Part shown: piece by piece, positions 1 to 10,501 of the stretch
Position numbering within the stretch: the stretch's first letter is position 1
Layout of the letters: every line of letters begins with the position of its first letter
Source of the DNA: Cyclobacterium amurskyense
GTDB taxonomy: Bacteria; Bacteroidota; Bacteroidia; Cytophagales; Cyclobacteriaceae
Assembly: GCF_001050135.1 (NCBI RefSeq)
Contig: NZ_CP012040.1
Span: forward strand, 372,001-436,000
DNA: 64,000 bases
Reading direction: 5' to 3'
Notes under the pieces: model-generated
What the model was told of the DNA's origin: nothing
The model's input: the letters and a program-made list of their open reading frames with translations, nothing else
Database searches by the model: none
Position numbers and translations under genes: made by a program

Positions 1-70
1 GCAGGGAAAAGAAGGACTAAATTTTGTCAAAAAACACCCGTCACCTAACAAACATTTAAACAATTACCTC

Positions 71-859
71 ATGAAAAAAGCTATTTCAGTATTTGTATTT
101 TTTTTATTTTTCATCACTATCAATCAATCATATAGCCAGATAGATGTTAATGTAACGGACATCAAAAGTGAAGAAACTTTTTCATTTAGTAATGTCTACG
201 ACAATTACGACTTGGACAAATCACTGCCCACAATGGTTATCACCTGGAGCGGTAAATGGTGCTATCCCTGCATCAATTTAATCAACCGTTATATGGATTG
301 TGATTTATCGATGCTCAATTTAATAACCATAAATGTGGACGCTGAAGAAAACTTAGTCGATATATTAGACGAGGGGCACCACCAGAATTGGGACAAGGCA
401 ATAAACCTCCATGCTAACTTAGGGGAGGATGAAAAGGGCTTTGACAATGTATTCAATGTTACTTCTGCCCCCTTAGTACTGTATTTAGTTGATGGGATGA
501 TCTCAGATGCGGTGGTGAGCTATTCTCTTTATCCCTATCGTTTATTACAAACAGATCGAATCAAAGACATTAACTTCATATGGGACAGTTCAAGGGATTT
601 AAATTCTCTTGCATGGGGAATATATAGCAATGAGGATGACGTAGAAAAATTAGAGTTGGCAAAAGAATGGGTTTTACGCTCAATGAAATTAGAAAAAACC
701 TATTCAAATACAGACACTTACGCTGCGCTGCTTTATAAAACAGGAGATTACACACAATCTTTAAAATTGGCAAAGCAGGCTATAGAAATAGCCAAAGAAA
801 ATGATCAAGATTACAGCTCCACAACAGAATTAATAAATAAGGTCATTGAAAAACTGTAA
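71..859 (+). CDS. Exported thioredoxin-like protein with C-terminal TPR-like helices
   Basis: Residues 1-23 are a signal peptide (Lys-Lys, then a Phe-rich hydrophobic run, ending near YSQ). A thioredoxin-like fold follows, with the redox motif WCYPC (C64, C67) and an Ala-Pro in the expected cis-Pro position (TSAPLVLY). Residues about 175-262 look like TPR helices (YAALLYKTGDYTQSLKLAKQAIEIA). It is probably a periplasmic or surface thiol-disulfide protein; the natural partner is unknown. WCYPC is not the WCGPC or WCxPC version typical of TlpA, so reductase activity is inferred from family only. It is monocistronic, with a strong terminator 18 bp downstream. Upstream context is cut by the window edge. 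Confidence 0.85.
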   Translation: MKKAISVFVFFLFFITINQSYSQIDVNVTDIKSEETFSFSNVYDNYDLDKSLPTMVITWSGKWCYPCINLINRYMDCDLSMLNLITINVDAEENLVDILDEGHHQNWDKAINLHANLGEDEKGFDNVFNVTSAPLVLYLVDGMISDAVVSYSLYPYRLLQTDRIKDINFIWDSSRDLNSLAWGIYSNEDDVEKLELAKEWVLRSMKLEKTYSNTDTYAALLYKTGDYTQSLKLAKQAIEIAKENDQDYSSTTELINKVIEKL

Positions 860-876
860 GTAAAATCTAAAGAATT

Positions 877-920
877 AAGGGCTGTGATAAACCTATATCA
901 CAGCCCTTATCTCGCTTTTT
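877..920 (+). terminator. Rho-independent terminator after the thioredoxin-like gene
   Basis: A perfect 13-bp stem (877-889 with 896-908, arm AAGGGCTGTGATA) and a 6-nt loop are followed by a T-rich tract ending at 920. It lies directly after the stop codon at 859. Confidence 0.85.
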
Positions 921-1064
921 CTCAACAAAAGTAAACTTTATCGTATATTGGAAAGAAGAAAATTCGAATCAGGAAATTAGGGTTGTATTACCTGAATTGC
1001 ATCTTAAGAAAAAATCAGCATCTCTCTCGAATAAACAACAAGAAGGACCCGTCTACTGACACAA

Positions 1065-1902
1065 TTGTATGCATCACAGGGCCTGAATTACAACTCATTT
1101 ATTGATTTTTTTCAACTATTTTGGTCAATTCAATTAATTCATAAGTCCTTGAAAATAAACATATACATCCTACTATTCTTAACACTATTTTCATTGAGTA
1201 TCCCTCAAGGTTATACGCAGCAATTGGGGGATAAGCCACGGGCTTTGTTGATAATGGGAGGAAATTGTACCAATGATTTTTTTTTAACCCAATATTCAGG
1301 ATTAACGGGTGGGGTCGTGTTTGGAATTTTTTGCATAGCTCCGCTATGGTGAAATTGAAAACAGCAACGAAGTGGCTGATTTTGAAGCGATTTATGCACG
1401 TAATAGATTGTCTATTGCGTATTTCGGGTTTAAGGTTATTGGAGCAGGCTATGTTAGTATCTATGATGGTACCCGATGGTCAGAAGAACGGAACACCATC
1501 TACCAATTACCTCCGGGTGTAGAACAGTTTTATCTTTTGGCCTCCAACCTTGAGTATGACATGCGCATTCGGAAAGTGATCTTTCCCGAAGATCGCACCG
1601 AAGGACATGTTAATGTTCCCTTTCTAATAACATTGGAAGGAACTTACCAGCAGGTAGAGGGACTTAAGTACGGAAATGATATTTGAATAAAAGTAAAAAC
1701 AGAAGCTGGCAGACTACTTTTCGAACAATCCTGGAATGGAGCAATTTACGAGGTACTCTATGACCATTCTTTGACTTTTTTTAGACCTAATGTCAATGCG
1801 GTGTTTTATTTTGAAAAAGACAAGTTTGGCTCCATAGATCGTTTCAATTATTATCAAAATGGGAGCACTACTTGGAAAAAGCTAAGCCTCAACCAACAAT
1901 AG
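1065..1902 (+). pseudogene. Decayed gene for an exported protein, interrupted by a dispersed repeat
   Basis: The N-terminal part (1065-1311) has a hydrophobic signal-like run (IYILLFLTLFSL). It is cut by a partial copy of the dispersed repeat at about 1312-1430. Coding-like sequence resumes at 1431 (GAGYVSIYDGTRW...) and meets an in-frame TGA at 1684-1686. The same frame then stays open to a TAG at 1900-1902 (IKVKTEAGRLLFEQSW ... TTWKKLSLNQQ). The tail resembles the small beta domain found after serine-hydrolase or peptidase domains, but I cannot name the parent family. One insertion plus one nonsense codon make a functional product unlikely. The native start is uncertain; a TTG near 1150 would fit the signal peptide better than the ATG at 1065. 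Confidence 0.7.
1312..1430 (-). repeat. MITE-like repeat copy A (partial, inside pseudogene)
   Basis: It carries the CATAGC..GCTATG hairpin, the GAAATTGAAAACAGCAACG block and one terminus (CTATTGCGTATTTCGGGTT), all shared with the copies at 6226 and 38876. The opposite terminus is missing. It sits within the broken gene 1065-1902. Strand is given relative to copies starting AACCCGAAATATG. Confidence 0.85.
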
Positions 1903-1986
1903 AGGAAATTGCAAACTTTAGAAAGTAGCAAATAAGGACTCCCATAGCTATAGGAATCCTATCCATTGGAAAGACAGATTTCCTAT

Positions 1987-2970
1987 TTAACTACTATATT
2001 TCCCTTCCTGATTAGGGCCTACTTGTATACCTAATTTATCAAAATAGTGCTCAATGGCTTCCTGAACCGCTTCCAGAGAACTGTATTTCGGTTGGTAGTT
2101 CAACAATTGCTTGGCCTTTGCAATGCTTCCGCAGGGACTATGGGCAATATGATCCCAAGTCAATTCCTTATTCCTTGGATTATTGACTTTTCCCCATTCC
2201 TCCCAGGGTAAGAATTTCAATTTTGCCTCACGCCCAAATACACTTGCCACCCCCTCTGCAAAACCTCGCAAGGTAAGAGCTTGCTCTGAAACAACATGAA
2301 AACTTTCACCTATGGAATTCTTTTTGTTTTCAATGGCCTTGATAAATGCTTGAGCAACATCATCGGCATGAACATGATGAACTGTTTCCATACCGAAATT
2401 GGGCAATACGATTTCCTCACCTTTAGCCAAGCGTATAAAAATCTCAGGATCAAGATGCCCCGCAGGATTAATAGGCAACCAACCCGGCCCGGTAATATGA
2501 CCAGGATGCAGAATTGTAACTGGAAATCCTGACTCTTTATGAAAGGCAAGCAAGTATGCCTCGATCTTTGCTTTATCAATTCCATATTCACCAAAAGGAT
2601 TGCGCTTTTGATTTTCTGTGGTTGGTATTTGTTCACTGTAACCATGCACCCACATACTCCCACAATGTAGGAAATGCTGAATCTTGCCATTTAGCGCCTC
2701 TGCAAGATTACGTGCGCTCTCTGTTGTAAAGCAAATTAAATCAATAACAACATCTCCTTTCAAGGCTAATATTCGAGAGGAAAAATCGCCATTTTCTTCA
2801 GCTTTTGTTCGATCAATCGTAACATATTCAACTGATGTCCAGGTTTCGTCATTAACATAAGGCTCAGCCTGCTGACGACTTACACAGACCACAGTATGGC
2901 CAGCTTTTATAAGACGAGGAACCAAATAGGTACCAATGTGACCTGTACCACCAATTATTATTACTTTCAT
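1987..2970 (-). CDS. NAD-dependent epimerase/dehydratase (extended SDR family)
   Basis: A Rossmann start carries GGTGHIG (residues 7-13). The catalytic Tyr129-x3-Lys133 pair is in EYGIDK, and a substrate-pocket motif is in ILHPGHITGPG. The 327-residue length is typical of nucleotide-sugar epimerases and isoflavone-reductase-like SDRs. It probably acts on a sugar or nucleotide-sugar in the cytoplasm with NAD(P); the substrate cannot be read from the sequence. No signal peptide. It is single-gene, with the LruC lipoprotein gene upstream on the same strand about 280 bp away. Start ATG at 2970 fits the GxxGxxG spacing. Confidence 0.88.
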   Translation of the reverse strand: MKVIIIGGTGHIGTYLVPRLIKAGHTVVCVSRQQAEPYVNDETWTSVEYVTIDRTKAEENGDFSSRILALKGDVVIDLICFTTESARNLAEALNGKIQHFLHCGSMWVHGYSEQIPTTENQKRNPFGEYGIDKAKIEAYLLAFHKESGFPVTILHPGHITGPGWLPINPAGHLDPEIFIRLAKGEEIVLPNFGMETVHHVHADDVAQAFIKAIENKKNSIGESFHVVSEQALTLRGFAEGVASVFGREAKLKFLPWEEWGKVNNPRNKELTWDHIAHSPCGSIAKAKQLLNYQPKYSSLEAVQEAIEHYFDKLGIQVGPNQEGKYSS

Positions 2971-3180
2971 AGTATTTTTTCAGTTAATTAAGAACAACAG
3001 GGAGCATATTGTTTTAAAAAAGCAATATACCTACACCATAAACTTGTTCAAAAAATAAGGAGGCTAATGTTTTTTTTAGCACTTTTAAAAGCCAACATTA
3101 ACCACTTTTTTTTCAAAAACAAAAACCATCAATTCCTCCTAACATCATATTCAATTAATTAAGCTTGTTCTTTTTAGGTT

Positions 3181-3218
3181 AAAAAAAATACCCCAAAGAA
3201 GTACTTTGGGGTATTTTT
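3181..3218 (-). terminator. Terminator after LruC lipoprotein gene
   Basis: A perfect 14-bp stem (about 3185-3198 with 3204-3217, arm AAAATACCCCAAAG) and a 5-nt loop. On the minus strand it is followed by a run of T (plus-strand A run from 3181). It lies 33 bp past the stop of the gene at 3251-5266. Flanking A/T runs would let it work in both directions. Confidence 0.85.
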
Positions 3219-3250
3219 ATTAAATATGAGTTAGAATTTAAAGAATGATT

Positions 3251-5245
3251 TTATTCCAATAAATCATCATTTCTATTCCCTGGATTGTCTTTATACCAAT
3301 CTACATTATTCGATCCTCCAGATTCTGCCCAAGAACTAAAAAAGTTATAAGCCGAAGTGATATCAACTTTTTCTTTTGGTACTTTAAAATCGTGAATAAT
3401 ACTTATAGCCCAAGGAAATCCATTTTCCGAAATAAAATTACCATCAGTATCTTTATTATCCCCTGTGAAGGCAACGCTTTGGTCACCTAAGCTTGTTATA
3501 TGTCTATATGGCAAATGAATCTCTTTTTCTCTCTGTTTATTTACAATAATAAACGGATTAAAAGGTGCAACCCCCAAATCGCTGGTACTTATTGGATCTA
3601 CAAATCGAATAGAGATCGTAGTTTCATTTAATATATTATCAACATCATCTGCTAAAATAATAACCGCATTGTCCTGCCCTGCTTCTGTACCATTTGAACT
3701 TACATTTATAAAACCATGGGTTAATACAGGACCAGATACACTTTCGATTTGAGAAGGATCCAGTCCTTCGATTTCAAATCCAATTCCATTGGTATACCCT
3801 GCTCCATTGGCTTTTATATTACAAACAAAGTCTAAACGAACAGCTAAATTGTCGGCGTTTAAAACAGCGATGGCCTGGTAACTTAAAACAGCATCGTTAA
3901 AGTCATAATCGCCCGTTGATGGCCATAAATCCTCAAAAGCGATTGTTCCTTTTCCGTATTTACTAGGTGTAAAAGACTCAAAAGCGGCTTCTGCATCATC
4001 TGGAAACGCATCATCCTGATCCAATATTCCATCACCATCAGAATCGGTTTCATCAACATTATCTGAATACACCCTAAAAGTAGTCAAGTCATTTATCTTT
4101 CTTCCAAAAGCAGTATTGTTATTGGCCCTTGAACCATATTTATACTCCCAACCACCCGTCTCTGTATCCATTACTATCAAATCCGCATTGGCCGATGCTT
4201 CTGCTAACCATAACTCCTGATTGGAATCAAATGTCATGGAGGTTGGTGTAAATGGCAAGTTGTCAGCGCTTATTCTTGTACTTTGATAATCACCATCATC
4301 GTTTAGATCTAACCTATAAAGGCCTGAGAAAGTACATAGGAAAAGTGTGCCATCTTCAGCAAAATCCAAATCACCACCTGTTGTATTGTGAAGTCCTAAA
4401 ATATCTTTGACACTTACTCTTTCTCCTGTGGAAGGATCAAAAGTGTATAGCTTTGCGCCATTATTGGAAAAATACAATAAACCATCATTCGGATTATAAC
4501 CTAACCTAGGTCCGCCAATCCCCAGATTCGCGACTGTTTCCCAAGAATCTTCGACGATAGAATATTTCATTAAGGGATAAGGCTTGGACCTTCCAATAGA
4601 ATAGAGCATCTTACTTTCCTGGTCAATGGCACAGGTAAAACTACCCATAGGCATATTTGACAAATCAGTAAGTTCACCTGTCAATGGATCAATTTGAAAC
4701 AACTGTCCTTCTCCATTAACACTGTATAAATAATCGGTCACAGTTTGCCCTGCTAACGACCTTTCATTGGCACCGCTTTCTGAAAAAGTATAATTCACTT
4801 CTTGGTCGATAATGTCTTCTATGGAAGACGAAAAGCTTAAATGCTTGTTTCTTCTTATATAAACCTTGTTATAGAAATTAGGTAGATTAATAGTTTGCTT
4901 TAGTACCCCATTACTAGGAACACCGCTGAAAATCAATTTTTCTAAAACATCAGACTTGTAAATGGTTTCGGTAACAGTCTCCCCAAACTCATTCTCATAG
5001 GTCTCTGTACCTGCATCATACAATTCATCTGAATAAGCATACACATCGTATTTTGCATAAGTCGCATTATCAGAAATATTGATCGTTACATCTTGATAGG
5101 TGCTAAAGTCAAATCCTGAAGGAATTGATAAAACTTGATCCTCTTCATCAATTTTAGTAATTTTTTCAGGGGAAAACAGATTACAGCCTGCCAACAACAG
5201 TAGGACAAAACTGAATTTAAATAGATTATTTATTGATTTTCTCAT
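3251..5245 (-). CDS. LruC-domain (DUF4842-like) lipoprotein with beta-propeller region
   Basis: The start is taken at the internal ATG (5245), which gives a clean lipoprotein signal MRKSINNLFKFSFVLLLLAGC; an upstream in-frame ATG at 5266 is possible. Residues about 165-400 have repeated short beta-strands of propeller type (GQLFQIDPLTGELTDL, LYTFDPSTGERVSV). A calcium-binding TSP3-like DSDGDGILDQDD follows near 405-420. The last 230 residues carry FEDLWPSTGDYDFNDAVLSY, the hallmark of LruC domains known from Leptospira and Bacteroidota. It is probably anchored in the outer membrane, perhaps facing outward. Function is unknown for the family; adhesion or carbohydrate binding is only a guess. 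It is monocistronic with its own terminator. Confidence 0.85.
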   Translation of the reverse strand: MRKSINNLFKFSFVLLLLAGCNLFSPEKITKIDEEDQVLSIPSGFDFSTYQDVTINISDNATYAKYDVYAYSDELYDAGTETYENEFGETVTETIYKSDVLEKLIFSGVPSNGVLKQTINLPNFYNKVYIRRNKHLSFSSSIEDIIDQEVNYTFSESGANERSLAGQTVTDYLYSVNGEGQLFQIDPLTGELTDLSNMPMGSFTCAIDQESKMLYSIGRSKPYPLMKYSIVEDSWETVANLGIGGPRLGYNPNDGLLYFSNNGAKLYTFDPSTGERVSVKDILGLHNTTGGDLDFAEDGTLFLCTFSGLYRLDLNDDGDYQSTRISADNLPFTPTSMTFDSNQELWLAEASANADLIVMDTETGGWEYKYGSRANNNTAFGRKINDLTTFRVYSDNVDETDSDGDGILDQDDAFPDDAEAAFESFTPSKYGKGTIAFEDLWPSTGDYDFNDAVLSYQAIAVLNADNLAVRLDFVCNIKANGAGYTNGIGFEIEGLDPSQIESVSGPVLTHGFINVSSNGTEAGQDNAVIILADDVDNILNETTISIRFVDPISTSDLGVAPFNPFIIVNKQREKEIHLPYRHITSLGDQSVAFTGDNKDTDGNFISENGFPWAISIIHDFKVPKEKVDITSAYNFFSSWAESGGSNNVDWYKDNPGNRNDDLLE

Positions 5246-5302
5246 AACTAGGAAATATTTAAACACTTCAGTAATCCATAAACCTTTAGATTCAATTAAT
5301 TA

Positions 5303-5330
5303 AACCCGAAAAAACAATAGACATTCTATC
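5303..5330 (+). repeat. Terminal remnant of the MITE-like repeat
   Basis: AACCCG followed by CAATAGACATTCTAT matches the left terminus of copies at 47647 and 59895, with a few differences. Nothing after about 5330 aligns, so it is a solo end or a decayed copy. Confidence 0.5.
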
Positions 5331-6225
5331 ATAGAATAGAATCACGCTCCGAAATTTCGGCAAACCCTATTGAAAAATACTGGTTAAACTTATGATTGAG
5401 GTTTTTTCAATTACTTTTTTTTATTACACGTACAGATGACTCTATTAAAAGTTAGCCAACTTCAATTCGTCGACTTCGATTTTTAGGCAGATTACAAACA
5501 GGCATAACAGTTTACAAAATGGAATTAAGAAATAGCATTAATTAACTCGCCGGTATTTCTCGTAAAAATTATCAAAACTTCTCAGTTTTAATTTATCAGT
5601 GAATTACGTTAAACAGTCTTTTATCTTCTTTAGAACAGTAGATTAAATGAATTGTTTCTAAATATTTTCAATTCTTCAATAGGTGATTTTTCCAATCTTA
5701 AAATAACTCCATTCAAAATTGTATTGGCATGAGTCCTGTTGACTTGGCCTGATTTTGATTTGCTACTACCTTTTTATTTTCTTACAATAATTATATCAAA
5801 ATTTGATTTGTCCCATTTTCATTTTCAGGAACAAGCTTCCAAAAAGATTTACTATAGTGTAAAAATCAATTGCCTATATATTAGAAAACGAAATAATTAA
5901 ACTAAAAAAACAATAGAAATAATTCAATAAAAACCAGACTAGTGCATTAAACTAATCTGTAAAAACGACAATGAAAACAGAATGTATTGCCCTCATTGGT
6001 ACCTTAGCGTATGGTAAAAATCAAAGAGACCATACGACAATTGACAATCAAAAATCACGATTATTAACGTAATTTTCTTTTTGTAAAATTAGACAATTAA
6101 TAGGAGTTTTCAAAGAAATATAAATTAGTTCTAATATAAAATCTAGTACCCATCCTAAAAAAGTAAATTTATAGCATTTATTTTTTTTCCCTTTTGGTTT
6201 TACACCCCCAAAACCCAACCCATAA

Positions 6226-6444
6226 ATTTAGGACTACTTTTACAATAGACAATCTATCACGTGCTGAAATCGCTTCAAAATCAGCCACTTCGTTGCTGTT
6301 TTCAATTTCACCATAGCGGTGCTATGCTAAAATCTCCAAACACGACCTGATTTTCTTGCGATTGCAACACTTCCCGTAAACACGGGACAGGCTTCACCCC
6401 TGACTATTGTCAGGACGGAGAAATCCTATTACATCATCCTGGTT
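6226..6444 (+). repeat. MITE-like repeat copy B
   Basis: A near full-length copy of about 215 bp. The left terminus is diverged; the right end reads CTATTACATCATCCTGGTT. The interior has three small hairpins: CATAGC/GCTATG, CCCGT/ACGGG and CCTGAC/GTCAGG. It lies in the spacer upstream of SusC1 in the same orientation as copy C downstream of SusD1. Confidence 0.85.
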
Positions 6445-7105
6445 TAACCGAGTCATTGGTATTTATACAATTTAAAGAAGAGGTGCCTTAGCGCTATTTA
6501 AATTAGCCATTGCAAGCTTAAGAATCTTCTACTACTAATTTAGATTTTAGCACTAATTTAAACTGCTTTTAGTCGGAGTTAAAGTTTTAAAACAAATCAA
6601 AGCTACCATTTATAAAATTTTCCGCCCTTTCAAACAGAAAAAAGGGCATTTAAACTAAATATTTCATGCTATTATTTTATTAATAAATCATCTATAATTT
6701 ATCACAAAACAAACCGAATTTATTGCTATATCAACCAATATTATTGCAATCTTATCTACAATTATCACAATACATTCTGTTTTAACCTGTAAATCATACG
6801 CACTTTTCAAAAAATCATCTGTAATTATATCAAAATTATCTGTACATTATCATTTGATTATGATTGCAGATATTCTGAAATATAGGCTTGCTTATAGGTT
6901 TAATATTGCAATCTTGCATTTTGGTTTGGATTTATTTCCACCTTCAATTTCCTTAAAATGCAAAAATTTAAACATTTATTTATAAACCCTAAACCCAAAA
7001 TAAGAATGCCTATGACATAGAAACAAACGAACTGATATTTTAAGACCCGTAAGGTGCAAGAAAATAACCTTCGGTTTCAAATGAATTTATTTTAAAATTA
7101 CAACA

Positions 7106-10100
7106 ATGAAAAAAAAACAAATTAGTGGAGATCTTGAGGATCTTCCCCGTAAAACAATACGGACCATACAGTTAAGTCTGTTTTTGTTAGTATTGAACGC
7201 TGCGATGTTGTTTAGTACTGTTACCTATTCGCAGAATACCAACTCACAAAAAACAATCACTGGAGTAGTTACAGATGCAGATGGATCACCATTGATAGGA
7301 GTAGCAGTATTAGTTAAAGGGTCAACCAGCGGTACCGTAACCAATCTAGATGGTGATTTTTCAATTACTGTCCCTTCGAATACTGAATCTTTGCAGTTTT
7401 CGTATATAGGCTATCAACCACAGGAAGTGGCCATTGGCAGTCAGTCAATTTTAAACATCACAATGGTTGATGCTGCAGTTGGGCTAAATGAAGTAGTGGT
7501 TACTGCTCTTGGTATTTCCAGAGAAAAAGAATCTCTGGGGTATTCCGTTGGAACTGTTGGTGGGGATGAATTAAATAGAACTCCACAGGCTAGTGTACTT
7601 AGCTCAATGCAAGGAAAAATAGCCGGTGTACAGATTTCTCAAACCTACGGAGTTAAAGGTTCTTCCATGAACATGGTGATTAGAGGAGCATCTTCTTTAA
7701 ACTCAGACAACCAACCTTTGTTCGTAATTGATGGTGTACCCGTTTACAACACTACGGATAACCTATTTAATCAGACTGACCTTGGTAATGCTATTTCAGA
7801 CATTAACCCAGAAGATATAGAATCAATGTCAGTATTAAAAGGACCTAGTGCTGCGGCGCTTTATGGTTCACGTGCTGCGAATGGTGTAGTACTTATCACG
7901 ACCAAATCAGGTTCTGGTAAAGAAAAAGGCTTAGGGGTGGATTTCAATTCATCATTTATTGTTGACAATCCCTACCAATACCTTCCTGTTCAAAATGAGT
8001 TTGCTTCAGGGCAAGAAGGTGCCTTTGTATTTGAAAACGATGCATACGAATTTTGGGGACCAAAGTTAGACAATGGCTTTATCGCCCAACAAAGAAACCA
8101 GGATAGTCCAAGTGAATTGGTTTCTCATCAAAACAATATTAATCGTCAGCAAGATTTTTATCAAAACGGATGGACGCAGGTAAACAATGTAGGAGTTAGT
8201 GGTAACTATGATAAAGCCAATTTCCGCGTTTCTTTGGGTAACTACCTTAACAAAGGTATTATGCCGAATGTAGATTTGAAAAAGAACAATATAAGCATCA
8301 ATGGAACGATGAACTTGACTGATAATTTGGAGGTGACAGTAATGACCTCATTGAATGAGTCAAGTTCAGGAAATAGACCTAATACATATAGAAGTTTTCT
8401 AACCCCAACAAGAGCCATTTTGACTGTTGGGCCTCAAGTTGACATGTCCCTTTATAGTAATCCTGACACCTGGTGGATGCCTAACCAAGAAGGTATTGTT
8501 CAAACTCGCTGGAAAGAAAGGTGGAACAATCCTTATCTGATGCAAGAATTGGCCACAACTAGTTTTGATAGAGTACAGGCTATGACTAAGATACAAGTAG
8601 GCTGGGAATTTGCTAAAGACCTGCGCTTTACAGCAAGATACTTACGTAGTCAATTGAACCAAAGAGCAGTCAATCAAAGGCCATGGGATACAGTTGATTC
8701 AAAGAAAGGTAATTTTGATATTCAAAATTCCGGTTATAGGGAACAAAACTGGGAAGGACTTTTCTCCTATAACAAAACTTTTGGAGATTTTGACTTACAA
8801 GCCAATGCTGGGGGAAACCTAAGATACAATTACCAGGAGAACATTCATAACTCTACCACTAATCTGGTTATTCCTGGCTTGTATACCATTAGTAATGGAG
8901 GTCCAGGTTCGGTACTTTATACCAACTTCTTGAGTAAAAAGAAAGTGAACAGCCTTTTTGGCCAAACCTCTATAGGCTATAAAAACACGGTATATCTTGA
9001 CTTGACAGCTAGGAATGATTGGTCTAGTACATTACCAAAAGAAAACCGCTCATATTTTTACCCTTCTGCATCTTTAAGTGTGCTGGTAAATGAAATGTTT
9101 GACATGCCGGAATGGATTAGCCTCGCTAAGGTTCGGGCAGGTTATGCTCAGGTAGGTAATGATGTAGACCCATATCAGCTTCAGAGATATTATAATTTTG
9201 GTGCAGATTGGGGAGATACCAAACGAGCAAGTATTGACAAGGTGGCTAAAAATGCCCAACTAAAACCTGAAATAGCTACTTCCAAAGAAGTTGGTGTTGA
9301 CTTGTCTTTGTTTAATAACAGATTGACCCTAGATGCCACCTATTATACCATGGATAATAAAAACCAGGTACTTGGCATTAGCACCCCAATTACTTCAGGA
9401 GCAAACAGCAAACTGATCAATGCTGGTTTGGTAAGAAGTAATGGCTGGGACATCACGCTAGGTACCTCTATTATTAGGCAAAAGGATTTGTCATTTGATC
9501 TAGGATTAAATTTCACTAGAAATAGAACTACTATTGTAGAACTAGCCGATGGAGTTGAATACTTTGGCTATAGCCAAGGGTATGCTTATTTCTATACCTA
9601 TCCAGGAGATCAGGTAGGAGATATTTATCAAGCTCCTTATTTTAAAGTGGAAGATCCAAATTCTGAGTACTATGGTCATGCCATTATCTATAGTAATGGT
9701 AAGCCTGAAAGAGATCAAAATCCTGAGAATTTTGAAAAAATTGGTAACTACAACCCTGATTTCATATTGGGTATAAACCCTAACGTGCAATATAAAAACT
9801 TCAGCCTCTCTGCAGTTATAGACTGGAGATCAGGTGGAGAATTCTACTCAGAGACTTTGAGACAAGGAAAGAATGATGGCAGGTTTCCGGAATATATTAA
9901 CGGAAGCGTGGATTATGACCCCAATGTAGACATCGTACAGCAAATCAAAGATAACCCTGAGAAATATTCTCATGAATGGGTTGGAGGACGTGATTCTGAA
10001 TATGGTGGTTTTGTATGGCAAGACGAGACACAACGAGAAGCCAGAAGCTATATAAATGCCGATGGGGAAAAAGTATACGTTAATGATGCCAGTTTTGATG

Positions 10101-10483
10101 TAGGCGTTAGAGAGGATGGCCAAGGTGGTTATATAGAGAATTTTGGAGGCCCAGGTACAATATGGCTTAGTCCGTATAACGCGCAAAAGGGAGCTGATAG
10201 ATACTTGGCTTCAGCTAACCTATACAGTGCAACTTATGTGAAGCTAAGAGAGGTCTCAATTACCTATAGGTTCCCTAAGGCTATAGTAAATAAATTTAAC
10301 CTTCAAAATATGTCTTTATCGTTGCTAGGTCAAAATTTGTTTATGTGGACAAAACACAATGTATTCATCGATCCTGAAACTGCTTATACCGCAAGAGGAA
10401 GTAGGAATGAACCAGGGTATGAGTTTTACTCTGTGATTCCACGTACCCGTAGTTTCGGTATGAAATTAAATGTTGGGTTTTAA
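7106..10483 (+). CDS. SusC/RagA-family TonB-linked outer membrane transporter 1
   Basis: Residues about 22-43 form the signal segment. A carboxypeptidase-regulatory-like domain follows (ITGVVTDADGSPLIGVAVLVKG). The TonB-box/plug region starts at LNEVVVTALG, and the SusC plug motif IRGASSL..PLFVIDGVPV comes next. The rest is a 22-strand-type barrel with an aromatic C-terminus (MKLNVGF). At 1125 residues it is full length. It imports a bound nutrient with its SusD partner, powered by TonB; the ligand is unknown. The SusD gene starts 18 bp downstream. No regulator or enzyme adjoins this pair, so it is an orphan pair flanked by dispersed repeats. Confidence 0.93.
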   Translation: MKKKQISGDLEDLPRKTIRTIQLSLFLLVLNAAMLFSTVTYSQNTNSQKTITGVVTDADGSPLIGVAVLVKGSTSGTVTNLDGDFSITVPSNTESLQFSYIGYQPQEVAIGSQSILNITMVDAAVGLNEVVVTALGISREKESLGYSVGTVGGDELNRTPQASVLSSMQGKIAGVQISQTYGVKGSSMNMVIRGASSLNSDNQPLFVIDGVPVYNTTDNLFNQTDLGNAISDINPEDIESMSVLKGPSAAALYGSRAANGVVLITTKSGSGKEKGLGVDFNSSFIVDNPYQYLPVQNEFASGQEGAFVFENDAYEFWGPKLDNGFIAQQRNQDSPSELVSHQNNINRQQDFYQNGWTQVNNVGVSGNYDKANFRVSLGNYLNKGIMPNVDLKKNNISINGTMNLTDNLEVTVMTSLNESSSGNRPNTYRSFLTPTRAILTVGPQVDMSLYSNPDTWWMPNQEGIVQTRWKERWNNPYLMQELATTSFDRVQAMTKIQVGWEFAKDLRFTARYLRSQLNQRAVNQRPWDTVDSKKGNFDIQNSGYREQNWEGLFSYNKTFGDFDLQANAGGNLRYNYQENIHNSTTNLVIPGLYTISNGGPGSVLYTNFLSKKKVNSLFGQTSIGYKNTVYLDLTARNDWSSTLPKENRSYFYPSASLSVLVNEMFDMPEWISLAKVRAGYAQVGNDVDPYQLQRYYNFGADWGDTKRASIDKVAKNAQLKPEIATSKEVGVDLSLFNNRLTLDATYYTMDNKNQVLGISTPITSGANSKLINAGLVRSNGWDITLGTSIIRQKDLSFDLGLNFTRNRTTIVELADGVEYFGYSQGYAYFYTYPGDQVGDIYQAPYFKVEDPNSEYYGHAIIYSNGKPERDQNPENFEKIGNYNPDFILGINPNVQYKNFSLSAVIDWRSGGEFYSETLRQGKNDGRFPEYINGSVDYDPNVDIVQQIKDNPEKYSHEWVGGRDSEYGGFVWQDETQREARSYINADGEKVYVNDASFDVGVREDGQGGYIENFGGPGTIWLSPYNAQKGADRYLASANLYSATYVKLREVSITYRFPKAIVNKFNLQNMSLSLLGQNLFMWTKHNVFIDPETAYTARGSRNEPGYEFYSVIPRTRSFGMKLNVGF

Positions 10484-10501
10484 TTATAATAAATATTGAT
10501 C

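Larger units (their letters stand above)
5267..7105. other. 1.8-kb AT-rich non-coding stretch upstream of SusC1
   Basis: No ORF of credible length or composition is present on either strand. It holds a short remnant of the dispersed repeat (5303-5330) and a near-full copy (6226-6444). The rest is very AT-rich. It presumably includes the promoters of the divergent flanking genes (LruC to the left, SusC1 to the right), but I could not fix a promoter by eye. Confidence 0.7.

Noticed and set aside
2296..2690. ORFs overlapping the epimerase on both strands
   Set aside because: They are shadow frames of the SDR gene, whose motifs are complete.
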